From Xenopus tropicalis (taxonomy: Eukaryota > Chordata > Amphibia > Anura > Pipidae): a DNA stretch of 64,000 nt. Below the pieces are notes generated by a model. That model was not told where the DNA came from and ran no database searches. It was given only the letters and a program-made list of their open reading frames with translations. Position numbers and translations under genes: made by a program. This document shows positions 20,807 through 31,443 of the stretch, in pieces. The stretch is from assembly GCF_000004195.4 (NCBI RefSeq), contig NC_030681.2, positions 87,923,681 to 87,987,680 on the forward strand, given 5' to 3'. How positions within the stretch are numbered: the first letter of the stretch is position 1; every line of letters starts with the position of its first letter.

Positions 20807-20812
20807 AATAAA
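20807..20812 (+). terminator. Polyadenylation signal of DRAM-like locus
   Basis: AATAAA, overlapping further AATAAA words, 180 bp after the TAA of the terminal exon. It fits the 3' end of this transcript. Confidence 0.5.
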
Positions 20813-20829
20813 ATAAATAAACCAATAAA

Positions 20830-21920
20830 TGAAAACCGCAATTAAAGAAAATAGATTTCAATTCTCACTCAAAAAGTTGTTACGCTCTTGCTACTGTACG
20901 AAGAAGATAAGTCCATGGAGGGATCCAATACAAAATATTTGTTACACCTTAACCACCTGTTAGGCTCTCACCAGTGATCTGTTTTGGATATCGTGGACTA
21001 CTCATTGTTGTGGATCCTATTGTAATTTAAAGCTATGATACTAACCTATGGGTTTTGTTAATGATCTTAAATAAAAATCAATTATTTAATACACATGTAA
21101 ATTCTCTGTCCCTTTAAAAAATGAACCTTTGGTACAGTTTTATACTCACAAATTTGAGCTTTACATTTTACAGTACATACAGTAAATTTTAAGGCTCAAA
21201 ATTGTAAGTGCAATACATGTTATATATATGTATATATTACATGATTTTAACTATGGGTGCAATGCCTGCCTTTCAGCTCTGCAATTAGGTCTACCTGTGC
21301 AAAACAAATCCTGCAAGAAAAGTGGTTCAAAATGATATGCAGTTTGACCAGCTGGTGGAGTGAGAAAAAAGTTGCAGTTGTGTCAAAAAAAAGTCACTAC
21401 ACCCTAGCTATGTAATCATTTTATTCTTCTCCTGTGTATTAGGGATTAAGGGTACAGCCTTAAAGTCACAATCTGACTATACTTAGGATATATGGGCTCA
21501 TGTAAGACCACCAGTGTGCTTGCAGTCCCTGCACCTCACCCTCAGTCAATTGCAAGTAAAAAAAGATATTGGGTTTAATGTAAAAGATGATCCTTTTGCG
21601 GGAAGGTGGATTCAACTATGTGACTTTTTATGAACAGAATATTCACCTTGATAATTTTGGGTAACTTAGTTAGTATGCTGCACAGAAAAAGCGGAACAAC
21701 AATTGTTTCCATTTGGGCTTCCCAGATAAAAGAGCCTTAAAACTAAAAATGTAACAATTATTTGTATTATGTCAGGAGCAGCTGTATTGTGGTGATTATG
21801 CACCAGAAAACATCTGTAGAACTCATGTTTAGTGAAGCCACACATATTTTTGTTCAAACAACAGCTTTTGAACACTACAAAAGGCTTTACATGAGTAATA
21901 AGTATTTAGATCATTATTAG
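20830..21920. other. Unassigned intergenic sequence
   Basis: No gene or known repeat was recognised. Short open frames here have no family features. Confidence 0.35.
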
Positions 21921-21921
21921 G

Positions 21922-22137
21922 CAGGGTCAGACTGAGCTGATGGGGCACTGGGAAAAAACTCAGTGGGTCCAGACTCTGGTGGGCTATGCCAACCCAGACC
22001 CCATCCATGTGGTGCTCCCCTAAAATGCTACCTCTCATACTTCAGGGGTGTGGGGGCTGCAGCAAGGACCCTTTTGGGGGTGTGAGGCCCCCGGGGTGGT
22101 AATCCTGGTGGGCTCTGCAGAGGCCAGTCCGACCCTG
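21922..22137. repeat. hAT-like MITE, diverged relative of 18053-18331
   Basis: Ends cagggtcagactgagc and ggccagtccgaccctg are inverted, and the interior cactgggaaaaaactcagtg matches the 18053 copy. The flanking 8-mers ttattagg and gtagtagg agree at six places, as in an old insertion. Confidence 0.75.
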
Positions 22138-22197
22138 GTAGTAGGTTGGAGTGGTCTAACTGGTATAGGATATGAGTACACTTATGCATTGCAGCAG

Positions 22198-22395
22198 TTG
22201 CTTGCCAGTGTTCTGTCCTCACTATGTATTACCCTAAGGCCTAAGGCAATGTTTAGTTTTACATGCAGATAAACCTTCCTGCACTGAGAAATGGAGTCTG
22301 ATCTCCCACAACGCACAAGTCATGTGCTGCTTGCCAGTGTTCTGTCCTCACTATGTATTACCCTGAGGCTGTGTTTAGTTTTACATGCAGATAAA
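22198..22395. repeat. Local direct duplication of about 70 bp
   Basis: tgcttgccagtgttctgtcc followed by tcactatgtattaccct and tgtttagttttacatgcag occurs at 22199-22271 and again at 22329-22393, with about 55 bp between them. Confidence 0.85.
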
Positions 22396-23160
22396 ACTGG
22401 TGCATTTAATGTGCAAACATAATTGTAAACTTTGTATTTGCAGTGCAAATGTTCTTAAAGCTTTTAAAATATGGCATATGTGCAAATTGCAAATATGTAT
22501 GGACACACTCTGTGTCCGAGTTACACCACACTTTAATGGCAAAAAAAATATTTGCTAAACTGATTTTGTAAATTGCAAATTTATATTCACAAAGAGACAA
22601 TCTGTGCTATATCATTCGTAAATGTTTGTGAGCGATTCGCATTTCTCTGCGATTTGCTAAAAGGAAATATGGTCACAGAAGTGCAAAATCTCAGCATTTA
22701 GGGAAAACCTGCACAAACAACCTTTTTCTAAAAAAAATATGCACTTTAAAAATGACCCCCACTGACATATGTTTGTCCAGGAGAACCACATTTACCTGTA
22801 TATTTGTTTGAAGCTACTGCAAATACCTACATGCAATATATGTGTGCAAAATGTAAAAAAAAATCCTACTGGAACACATTACTATTTGTGGAGTAAAAAC
22901 CTAGTAAAAAATGTTTCCACACACAATATTCTTGTGTAATCTAATTCTGACTCCCTTTGTATTATTTTCCAGTAAGTCACTGTGCAACATGCAGATAGAA
23001 GAAAAATCTTTCTTTTTTGAATCCAATATTAATGCAATGTAAGATAAGAGTTGATGAGTAGTCACAAAATCCTGTACCCTGTTTTAAATGCCCCAGAAAC
23101 AATTACTAGGTTTCTTCATTAGGGAATCAGTGGCTGCTACTAGTTTGATCTTGATTATTG
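22396..23160. other. Unassigned intergenic sequence
   Basis: AT-rich. Words such as gcgatttgctaaaaggaaat around 22650 hint at an old repeat, but no ends were found. Confidence 0.3.
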
Positions 23161-23161
23161 T

Positions 23162-23250
23162 ACAGGTATGTGACCTTTTATCTGGATTTCTCGGGACCTG
23201 GTGTTTTCCAGATAAAGAGTCTTTATAATTTTGATTTCCATACCTTTAAG
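23162..23250. repeat. Fragment of the 'tggataaggg...catacctgta' repeat
   Basis: acaggtatgtgaccttttat, then tctcgggacctggtgttttc and ccatacctttaag: one end of the family, cut off by the next element. Confidence 0.55.
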
Positions 23251-23590
23251 GAGCCATACATGCACCGATAATATCATACAAAACCTCGTTTCGTACGATA
23301 TTCGGTGCGTGTATGGTATGTCGGCGAGTCAACCGATATCACAGGAAGCTGCTGATATCGGCCGACTTGCCGATCGGACCATTTGAAAATTTTGATCGGC
23401 CGCCATAGAAGGCGCCTGACCAAAATTTCCCTCCAGCGCTGAATCGGCAGAAGGAGGTAGAAATGCTATTGTTTCTACATCCATACCTGCCGATTCAGCC
23501 CTGAACGGTGTGTGGCGGATCTGACGATGTTTTGTGCGACTGATGGTCGCACGAAACATCATCAGATCGCCACGTGTATGGCCAGCTTAA
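23250..23590. repeat. Foldback MITE, 'GCCATACAC' family
   Basis: Ends gagccatacatgcaccgata and cgccacgtgtatggccagc. The interior contains gatatcggccgacttgccga, aaggaggtagaaatgctatt and gcgactgatggtcgcacgaa, an inverted-repeat-rich design shared with 36622-36850 and 420-835. Confidence 0.75.
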
Positions 23591-23736
23591 GGCTATTAAA
23601 GGAATACTTATACCTCCAGTATGAACACCTACACCATTTAGCAGTACCAAAAGAAGGAGGAAATTTTACAGGCATCTACATTAAAGGAAAACTATACCCC
23701 ATGAATGAAAAAAATTAACCAACATATAGTTTATAT

Positions 23737-24043
23737 CAGGGCTCCCCAACCTTTCTTATTCATGAGCCACAGTCGAATGTAAAAAGACTTGGAGAGCAAC
23801 ACAAGCATCATAAAAGCTCATGGAGGTGCCAAATAAGGGCTAAGATTAGATATTAGGCAGCCTCTATGCACACTATCAGCTTACAGGGGGATTTAATTTG
23901 TAGTAAATGTTTTTTTATTCAACCAAAACTTGCCACCAAGTCAGGAATTCAAAAATAACTTCCTGGTTTGGGGGCACTGAGAGCAACATCCAGGGGGTTG
24001 GTGGGCAACATGTTGCCCCTGAGCCACTGGTTGGGGATCACTG
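23737..24043. repeat. hAT-like MITE (307 bp) with 8-bp target duplication
   Basis: Ends cagggctccccaacc and ggttggggatcactg. The 8-mer GTTTATAT is repeated exactly at 23729-23736 and 24044-24051. It is inserted in an undefined flanking repeat (accaacatatagtttatat / tatcatattaagtgg). The CAGGG ends and 8-bp duplication indicate hAT. Confidence 0.9.
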
Positions 24044-24199
24044 GTTTATATCATATTAAGTGGCCTATTAAAGAATCTCACCAAACTGGAATTTTTATAT
24101 CAGTAAACATTGCCCTTTTACAATCTTTCCCTTGAGCCACCATTTAGGGATCTGTGAATTTTTGTAGATAACAAGTTGTACAATTCCAGGCTATGTCAT

Positions 24200-24800
24200 T
24201 CAATGGCTACTAAAGCAAATAAAGTGCTGTCTTGCTTTGGTAAGGCCTCACCTTGAGTATGCAGTGCAGTTTTGGGCTCCAGTCCTTAACAAGGATATTA
24301 ATGAGCTGGAGAGAGTGCAGAGACGTGCAACTAAACTGGTAAAGGGGATGGAAGATTTAAACAATGAGGTTGGACTATTAAGGTTGGGGTTGTTTCTTCT
24401 GGAAAAAAGGCGCTTGGGAGGGGACATGATTACTCTGTATATAGTATATTAGAGGGGGTTATAGGCAGATAGGGGATGTTCTTTTCCCATAAAAATGACC
24501 AGCGCACCAGAGGCCACGCCTTTAGATTAGAGGAACAGAGCTTACATTTGAAGCAGCATAAGTGGTTTTTCACAGTGAGGTTGGGGAATGCCCTTCTAAA
24601 TAATGTTCTTATGGCAGATTCTGTTAATGCCTTTAAGCTACTGGGATACTAGAATCTATAAATAGTATCGGTTTTGGATTATATAGTTTAAGCATAGTAT
24701 GTGAGTGTAAATATAGGTCAGGATAGGTTTATGTGTTTGCTGAGGTTCACTTGGAAGGGCTGAACTTTGGTCTTTTTTAACCCAACTGTATGTACAGTAT
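24200..24800 (+). mobile_element. CR1-type LINE 3' fragment, decayed
   Basis: A 71-codon frame at 24237-24452 reads [20 protein letters not shown], then [17 protein letters not shown] and [14 protein letters not shown]. It is closely similar to the C-terminus of the CR1 reverse transcriptase at 12840-13922. Downstream the similarity continues through frameshifts to ggtcttttttaacccaac near 24770. Confidence 0.85.
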
Positions 24801-24999
24801 GTATGTAACTGCGTAATCAATATGGCACTGTTTATACTTTCAATGCACAAGTTGAAAAGCTATTTTATTTTGAATATTGCATAGAGTGTTTTGTTCACAT
24901 TGTGTCTACTCTGTAACCTTCATTTCTGCTTTGCCATGTAGCACTTAGGACAAAGTTTGTGTATGTTACCTCTTTGTATAGTGACGTATCCACTACATA

Positions 25000-25450
25000 T
25001 TTTGGTTTATTATAAAAAGCTGTATTAAAAAGCCCTTTTGAAATTAAACATGAAACACAAATTATTTCTTTAATTAAACCATCAATGCCTGTACTTAATG
25101 TATTTAAAAAAATCTAAGCTGCCAATCATCTATTGCCTGCCCATCTCTATGCCTGAGGTGTAAAGGTGGGGCAAGCAAGATATTATTGTTAGTGCTGATT
25201 TTTAATTACAACTACTTTAATTTATATTCAGCACATCCTAGATATCACCTAGATGGAAATGCATAAGATTTTGGGGTGATACAACGCTTGATTTAATAAC
25301 AGTGTTCACAAAATGACACCTGCCTGCTTGTAAATTTCAGGAATGAAGGGGAAAAAATGAAATAGTTTATATAGTGTAAGTAAAGTTCATTTTGTTTAAC
25401 TAACATGATAGATCTGGAATTACTTTTTAGGGTGATAGGTCCCCTTAAAC
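25000..25450. repeat. Repeat shared with 61220-61670
   Basis: Collinear words with 61220-61670: aaattaaacatgaaac / aaattaacatgaaaccc, atgcctgaggtgtaaaggtgg / atgcctcatgtacagaggtgg, ttttggggtgatacaa / cttggggtcatacaaaa, and a shared taactaacatgatag / taactaagatgatag end. Superfamily not known. Confidence 0.6.
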
Positions 25451-26185
25451 AACAGGTGCAGTTTGATATGTGCTGTTCCTAATCAGATCACCCGGTTTCT
25501 GCTCCTTTGTCTGGTGGACCAGTATTGGTTTGTTGCGATAGTTCTGCAGATACTCATACCCATAAGTGGATAAGCCTCCCCAAACCTGCTTGGCACATTA
25601 AAAAAAAAACAAAACAAAAAAAAAAATCTCACTCCGTTTCTGCAAATCTTCTGTTCCTGCAAGCCCATTCTGCTGTGCTCTGATTGGATCTTTCTTCTTG
25701 TGGATTCTCCAATCAGAGCACAGCTTTCTTGACAGACAGTAAAATTGACTGCACAGATGCAGTCAGGGCTCGGGAGATATTGCAAACTGAAGGCAGTGCA
25801 GAAATGAAGACTGAAAATAGAATCTGCAGACTGTAACTTTAACTGAGAACCAACTCTCAACTTTTGCTGCAGATTTCATCCCACTCCCACAGGTATTAAA
25901 CAGTTCTAAAGGCTGAATCACTAGCTGACATTAAATTGTTTTTTGCCTGACCTAACATCTATTATAATCTATCACCTATCCTAATCCTAATGGATGCTAA
26001 GTTAACTTTTTCCCCATTGAAAAAGCTCATTGTGCGTTTATATATTTGTTGTTGTTGTTTTTTTGCACTTACTAATTTTGTTTTATTTTTGTCATTGTTT
26101 TCTTCATTACTAGTTAGTTACAGTGGGGCCAATAATGTGTATTGGTGCCAGTGTTATAGTGCCAGGGCCTGAATATCTGCCATCA
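25451..26185. other. Unassigned, with a perfect 17-bp hairpin
   Basis: gctgtgctctgattgga (about 25671-25687) and tccaatcagagcacagc (about 25708-25724) form a perfect inverted repeat with a 20-bp loop. Each arm carries a CCAAT box. The 125-codon minus-strand frame over it has no family resemblance. Confidence 0.45.
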
Positions 26186-26393
26186 GTACCCACTGCTTCT
26201 CACTGCATATAATGTGCTGGGTTTGTACATACAGACTGTGTCTCACTGTATATAATGTGCTGGTTTTGTACATACAGACTGCGTCTCACTGTATATAATG
26301 TGCTGGGTTTGTACATACACACTGCGTCTCACTGTATATAATGTGCTGGTTTTGTACATACAGACTGCATCTCACTTTATATGTGCTGGTTTT

Positions 26394-27539
26394 TTTTTTT
26401 TTTTTAAATCTTTATTTATAACATTTTAATGAAAGGGGGGGGGAGGGGTACAGAAATAGAAAAAGGGAGGGGGGGGAGGGAGAGGGTATACATAGTTTAC
26501 TATCATACAGTTAACATTTTGCATTAAATCACATTTTAGAAAAAGTTATAAGGCTTACTTATAAAAAGAGAGCTATATAGTTTCCTTATCTAGAGATTTA
26601 ATTTGTGCAAAGGTGGATTTTGTCTATTTTTGCAGTCTAAGGAAGTTTATCCATGGGGACCGTGTCTCCCAGTATTTTTTACTTTTTCCATGAATAATCG
26701 CTGTTATTTCTTCCATTAGTCTAGTTTCTTCAAGAAGAGCGGTCCATTCCTGTATGGTCGGTGGAGCTTTATCCTTCCATTTTTTAGGTATGATGGCTTT
26801 TGCAGCTTGCAGCATAAATAGGAGCAGTTGGTTTTTAATGGTAGTTAAGGATTGTGTATCATAGTGGAGTATAAGTTTGGGTAGAAAGTCAGTGGATAAG
26901 TTTTCTTGCGTGACCTTTTCCATTGTTGTGATGACTTCTTTCCAGTAGTCTTTTAGTGCAGCGCAGTGATACCAGATGTGGCTAAAGGTACCTTGGTGGT
27001 GAAGACATCTCCAACAGCTGTCTTGGGCTGTGGGAAACATTTGTTTCAATCTGGTTGGAGTGTAGTACCATCGGGTAATTAGTTTATATGTAAATTCTTG
27101 TGTTTTAGATGCTGTGAAGGCTTTGTGTATAGAATTGTAGATATTCCTCCACTGTTCTATTGGTATCTTTATGTTTAGTTCTTTCTCCCAGCTAGTTTGA
27201 TGTAGCTTTTTTGTTTCATGGGGGGAGTTGAGGAGGTGTTTGTATAGTTCCGACAGTGGTCTTTTTAATTTAGTTTGAGTTGTAATTAGGTTTTCCCACC
27301 ACGTATTTTGTTTACTTAAGTCTTTTAGGTTTGTGGTTTCTATGTAATGGTGGAGCTGATTGTAGTTCCATTGGTCTCTCGGGTGGTTTCCCCATCTCTT
27401 TTGTACTGTGGATAGTGGTATGATTCTATGGTTCTTTATAAAATCCTTTATCAAGGTGGGTCTGTTCTTGTACGTACTCCATCTGTCAAACATTTTCTTC
27501 TCGAGGCTTGGCAGAAAGTCTATATTTGATACGAGGGGC
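26394..27539 (-). mobile_element. 5'-truncated L1 (Tx1/L1-like) inserted in the minisatellite
   Basis: The minus-strand insert ends in a poly(A) (t-run at about 26391-26405). It is flanked by an exact 16-bp target duplication TATATGTGCTGGTTTT at 26378-26393 and 27540-27555. It holds the end of ORF2 and about 220 bp of 3' UTR with a G/C-homopolymer tract. The perfect duplication and open frame point to a recent insertion. Confidence 0.93.
26624..27537 (-). pseudogene. L1 ORF2 C-terminal part
   Basis: The frame is open from the 5' truncation (PLVSNIDFLPSLEKKMFDRW) to TAA. It is 289 residues from the first methionine, beyond the reverse transcriptase domain. It includes the C-terminal cysteine-histidine motif of L1 ORF2, CWRCLHHQGTFSHIWYHC (C-x2-C-x7-H-x4-C), near residue 160, and a tryptophan-rich helical C-terminus. 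It cannot work alone, since the endonuclease and polymerase are absent. It is coding-like, without stops, so young. Confidence 0.85.
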
Positions 27540-28075
27540 TATATGTGCTGGTTTTGTAAATACAGACTGCGTCTCACTGTATATAATGTGCTGGGTTTGT
27601 GCATACAGACTGCGTCTCACTGTATATAATGTGCTGGTTTTGTAAATACAGACTGCGTCTCACTGCATATAATGTGCTGGGTTTGTGCATACAGACTGCG
27701 TCTCACTGTATATAATGTGCTGGTTTTGTAAATACAGACTGCGTCTCACTGCATATAATGTGCTGGTTTTGTAAATACAGACTGCGTCTCACTGCATTTA
27801 ATGTGCTGGTTTTGTAAATACAGACTGCATCTCACTGTATATAATGTGCTGGTTTTGTAAGTACAGACTGCATCTCACTGTATATAATGTGCTGGTTTTG
27901 TAAATACAGACTGCATCTCACTGTATATAATGTACCTGGGATGTCAGTACCCACTGTATCTCACTGCATATAATGTGCTGGTTTTGTAAATACAGACTGT
28001 GTCTCACTGAATATAATGTGCCTGGGGTGTCAGTACCCATTGCCTTTCTTGCTATAAAACTAATGTAAACACATC

Positions 28076-28475
28076 TAAAGGGGTGGTTTACTTTTAAGTT
28101 AACTTTTAGTATGTTATAAAATGGCCTATTCCTAGCAACTTTGCAATTAGTCTTCCTAATTAATTTTTTTTATAGTTCTTGAATAATTTGCCTTTCTCTT
28201 CTGCCTCTTTCCAGATTTCAAATGGGGGCCAAAAATTATTATCATTTTTTATAACTTATTTTTCCATGTAGGCCCCTTAACTATTCATATTCCCATCTCT
28301 TGTTTAAACCACTACCTGGTTGCTAGGGTAAATAAGACCAAATGGAGTGCTGCTGAACAAAAAGCTAAATAACTGAAAAACCATTAAAAATAAAAGAGGA
28401 CCAATTGTAAATTGTCTCAGAATATCAGTCTACATTATATTAAAAGTGAATTTAAAGGTGAACTACCCCTTTAAG
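28076..28475. repeat. MITE, 'AAGGGGT...ACCCCTT' family
   Basis: Inverted ends aaaggggtggtttactttta and aaaggtgaactacccctttaa. The interior has ttgcaattagtcttcc, tacctggttgctagggt and aggaccaattgtaaattg, as in the copies at 7195, 8890 and 41015. Confidence 0.8.
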
Positions 28476-29159
28476 CTAACTGATCCCAAACACAAATGTT
28501 TGCAGATCCCCTCCCAAAAGTGTGCGTATGGATACTTTCCTAAGCATTTTAGGGTAAAAAAAGCCCCCCCCCCGCACTTTTGTACAGAATCTTTGGAAGT
28601 CAGTGGGAACGGCAAGAGGTAGTTGAGAGGTTAATTTTTTACACCAGCAGCGGATCCACTAAGTCTCACATTAGCTTTAGGTCAGTCTATGTATGGCCCA
28701 TCTTTAGCCTCCCCATACAAAAAAGTCACCCTCTACTTATGCTCCCCATCAGGTATCCCGATTTCCCGACGAAATTTGGGATACCTGATGAAGCATGTTG
28801 AAGGAGAATACTACAAATGATATTTCTGATTAATTTTATTTGTGGCAAAAATTGTAAGTGCAATACTTTTGTTAAGTAAATGAGCTGATGTAATTTCACA
28901 CAATAGGAGTGCGCCCCTTTTATGTTTATTTATCCCTGAGGAGATGTTCCAACATATTCTACCAGCCAATAAGCAATGGTCTGTGTATCCATTTGGAGGA
29001 GCTGGAATACCAGCTAAGGGCAGTCGTTCTACCTCATTAGGTATAAGATATGCAAGTTGGTGGATATAGCAATGTCTGTCTCACCGATTTATAAAAAAAC
29101 ATATTTGCTTTAAGACACCATGCCATTGGCTTTTCGTGTCATCTACATATAAATTTAAC
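28476..29159. other. Unassigned, with a small hairpin
   Basis: catcaggtatcccgattt and aaatttgggatacctgatg around 28748-28796 are inverted. Nothing else recognised. Confidence 0.35.
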
Positions 29160-30890
29160 AGAGCATATTATTAAAAGTATTACAAGTATTATATAGTTAT
29201 GTGCAGCCTTTGGTGCATATTTTTTTCTTTTTACAATTTTGGATACATAGGACCTGAAGGGAATTGTAATATTACATTGTGCTTTTAAAATAAATATTGG
29301 AAAATTAAAAGATAGAAATCCCTTTCCTTCACATGAACCCCCATGCCCATATATACACATCCTTATACAGGCCTATACACTATATATACCATTATCAATA
29401 CTAACTGTAGATCTTAAGAGTACAATAGCCTTGCATGTTATGTTCAAGAAATGCTCAAGAAATCATCCAAGTCACTCTTAAAGGCAATAATAATAATTAA
29501 TAGAATAGATAATATGTCGTTTGTAGAACCTCCATATAGGTTCCATAAAGCACCTTTTTTACGTGATTTACAACTTTATGCTATTCACTGTGCTGCTCAG
29601 GAAATGCAAGAATATTCTTGTACCTTTGCCGTTGCTACAGATGCCAGTAAATTCTTGTACCTTTGTCATTGCTGCAGATGATGTTACAGAGTGCAGTGAA
29701 GACTTATATGGGGAGTACTGTTTGCTGAAGTCAGCATTTCCAGCAATTCAGGCAATAGCAAACCTTTTACTGTTCAGACAAATTAAAAGAGCTAAGGAGA
29801 CCGCCTCATACATATTCAAATAAACACAAAGAATTCTGGGAACTAATCCCACAGAGCTCCAAGAAAATTTCATTTATATGTGTTTACCCTCTAGTTTAAA
29901 GTTCACTTTGTTACCTCAGACTAGAATCTTCTTTACTAGTGACTACAATTTTAGGCCTTATACATAAACCAACACTCAAAGTTAACAATTTGCTACACTC
30001 AAGTTAATATTATTAATAAATGAAGCCATGGTGTAAAACTGAAATGAAGCTCCCACTTGATATCTACATCATAACCAGTTCACCTGGTGATGTAGAGACC
30101 AACACTGGAAATAATGAAGGGAGTGAAATATAAGGGAGAAGGTTTGCATCATAAGATTAATAAGGGCTGATAAAACGAACACTATTTATAGCATTCGTTA
30201 AAAATTTTATTGCGTCTTATTTTTCGCGTCTTAACACACGATTCACTAAAAGAATATTTGCGTAATTTAGACGCAATACTGTTTGCGGTATTTAAGTCGC
30301 GAAGACTATTTTAGTGCGGTATTTCAGCAAAGCGCGCTAATTAACGCAACGCGCTACTTATCGCGCGCACGCCATATTAGCCATACACACCATTATGTTT
30401 GTAAAACTACCTTTTTTTAAATGACCGTTTCCCTGCAAACTGGAGGCTGCATCACTCTAGGGCCAACACATACTTGAATAAATCACACTGCAAAGTCCAT
30501 ATTGTGTTGCCAAAAGCTCATGAACTGTACTTTTCTATAATTACCGCCTGCTCCAAGAAGGTGTTCATTTTCGCATAGCCTAATGTGATATTTAGCGCGT
30601 CTAAGTGTTTGTGAATCTTGCTTAAGTATTATTTCTGCACGCTAATTAACGCAATGCGGTAAAACTAACACATGTGGTTGCGCGGTAATTAACGCATACG
30701 ATAATACTTTAGCAAATCGCGCTTTTTTCGTGTCTATTTTAACGCAAAAAATCATGCGATAAGCATTATGGCACTTTAGTGAATCAACCCTATAGTGTTT
30801 ACCCATCAACAGTAGCATTGCCTATGGGAATATGACATCTGTGACCTGAAACAGTCTTTAACCAGTGGGATTTTCCAGTCTGCCCACTGA
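29160..30890 (+). pseudogene. Segmental duplication, copy B: deleted DRAM-like locus
   Basis: Collinear with copy A (16120-20745) but a deletion equal to 18372-20553 joins upstream sequence directly to the middle of the terminal exon. Only YIITSSPGDVETNTGNNEGS-EI and TAA (30062-30133) of the coding sequence survive, followed by the 3' UTR. That UTR is split by a MITE at 30163-30791. It is clearly non-functional. Confidence 0.82.
30163..30791. repeat. MITE, 'GATTCACTA' family, copy 2 (629 bp)
   Basis: Flanked by ATA (30160-30162, 30792-30794), ends agggctgataa and tagtgaatcaaccct. It shares the core ccaacacatacttgaa and aaagtccatattgtgttgcc with the other copies. The matching point in copy A (20649) has no insert. 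Confidence 0.88.
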
Positions 30891-31270
30891 GATACTAGTT
30901 AGGGGAGTGCTTTTTACTCAGGAGTTGTCAGCTTAAATCAAATCATTTAACATTGAACATTGTTTTCTGAAGAAACAGTTACCCGTAATATATTTTTGAC
31001 TGAAGAAAAATTTTCTGGGCATTTTTATCAGGTTCTAAAGTATATAAAGCCTCATTAGCATCTGTGAAGAAAATGATTGCAAGATGATTTCTCAGTAAAG
31101 AACTGAATCTTGGATCAATAAACCCCAAATTCATTTTTCTTCAACTTTATGGCTGTTTGACCTTTTTGATCTCCGTTCGTGTAAACTTCGAGTGCCTTCA
31201 TTTGTTTATTTGTTTGGTTATATATATATATATATATATAGATAGATAGATTTAGTGAAATGTAATTGTA
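30891..31270. other. Intergenic, between copy B and the CYP3A 3' end
   Basis: No gene. A (TA)n run lies at 31220-31240. Confidence 0.5.
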
Positions 31271-31276
31271 TTTATT
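31271..31276 (-). terminator. cyp3a: CYP3A polyadenylation signal
   Basis: TTTATT on the plus strand is AATAAA on the minus strand, 78 bp past the CYP3A stop codon. This is the first such word downstream. Confidence 0.6.
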
Positions 31277-31353
31277 GGTATGTTTAATAAAGTCTGTAAA
31301 GGAACATATGCATCCAAAGAATCTCTGATGTAAATAAGCTGTATTCTGTTTTG

Positions 31354-31443
31354 TTACTCATGAGCTGCTGCCCGAGAGAGAAATTTTAAAACAATTGGTT
31401 TCTTTGGCTGTAAAAAGCCTATGGTGCTGAACTCCATGGGAAT
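31354..31443 (-). CDS. cyp3a: CYP3A exon 13 (C-terminus, stop)
   Basis: After ctgcag, 90 nt code [20 protein letters not shown] then FLSRAAAHE and TAA (31356-31354). Matches the C-terminal beta-strand exon of CYP3A (I-P-x-x-x-S-x-x-G-L-L-Q-P-x-K-P). Residues 476-504. Confidence 0.93.
   Translation of the reverse strand: MPMEFSTIGFLQPKKPIVLKFLSRAAAHE

Larger units (their letters stand above)
26186..28036. repeat. 43-bp minisatellite, split by L1
   Basis: Unit of 43 bp, tgctggttttgtacatacag followed by actgcgtctcactgtatata and atg, with alternation between ggttttg and gggtttg versions. About five units lie at 26186-26393 and about eleven at 27540-28036. Edge units are diverged and carry a cagtacccactg word. 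Confidence 0.92.

Noticed and set aside
25483..25860. 125-codon minus-strand frame
   Set aside because: Includes a phenylalanine run from a poly(A) tract and a hairpin; no domain or repeat of known proteins.
26186..28036. Regular repeats considered as a CRISPR array
   Set aside because: Units are directly adjacent without unique spacers, in a vertebrate genome; it is a minisatellite.
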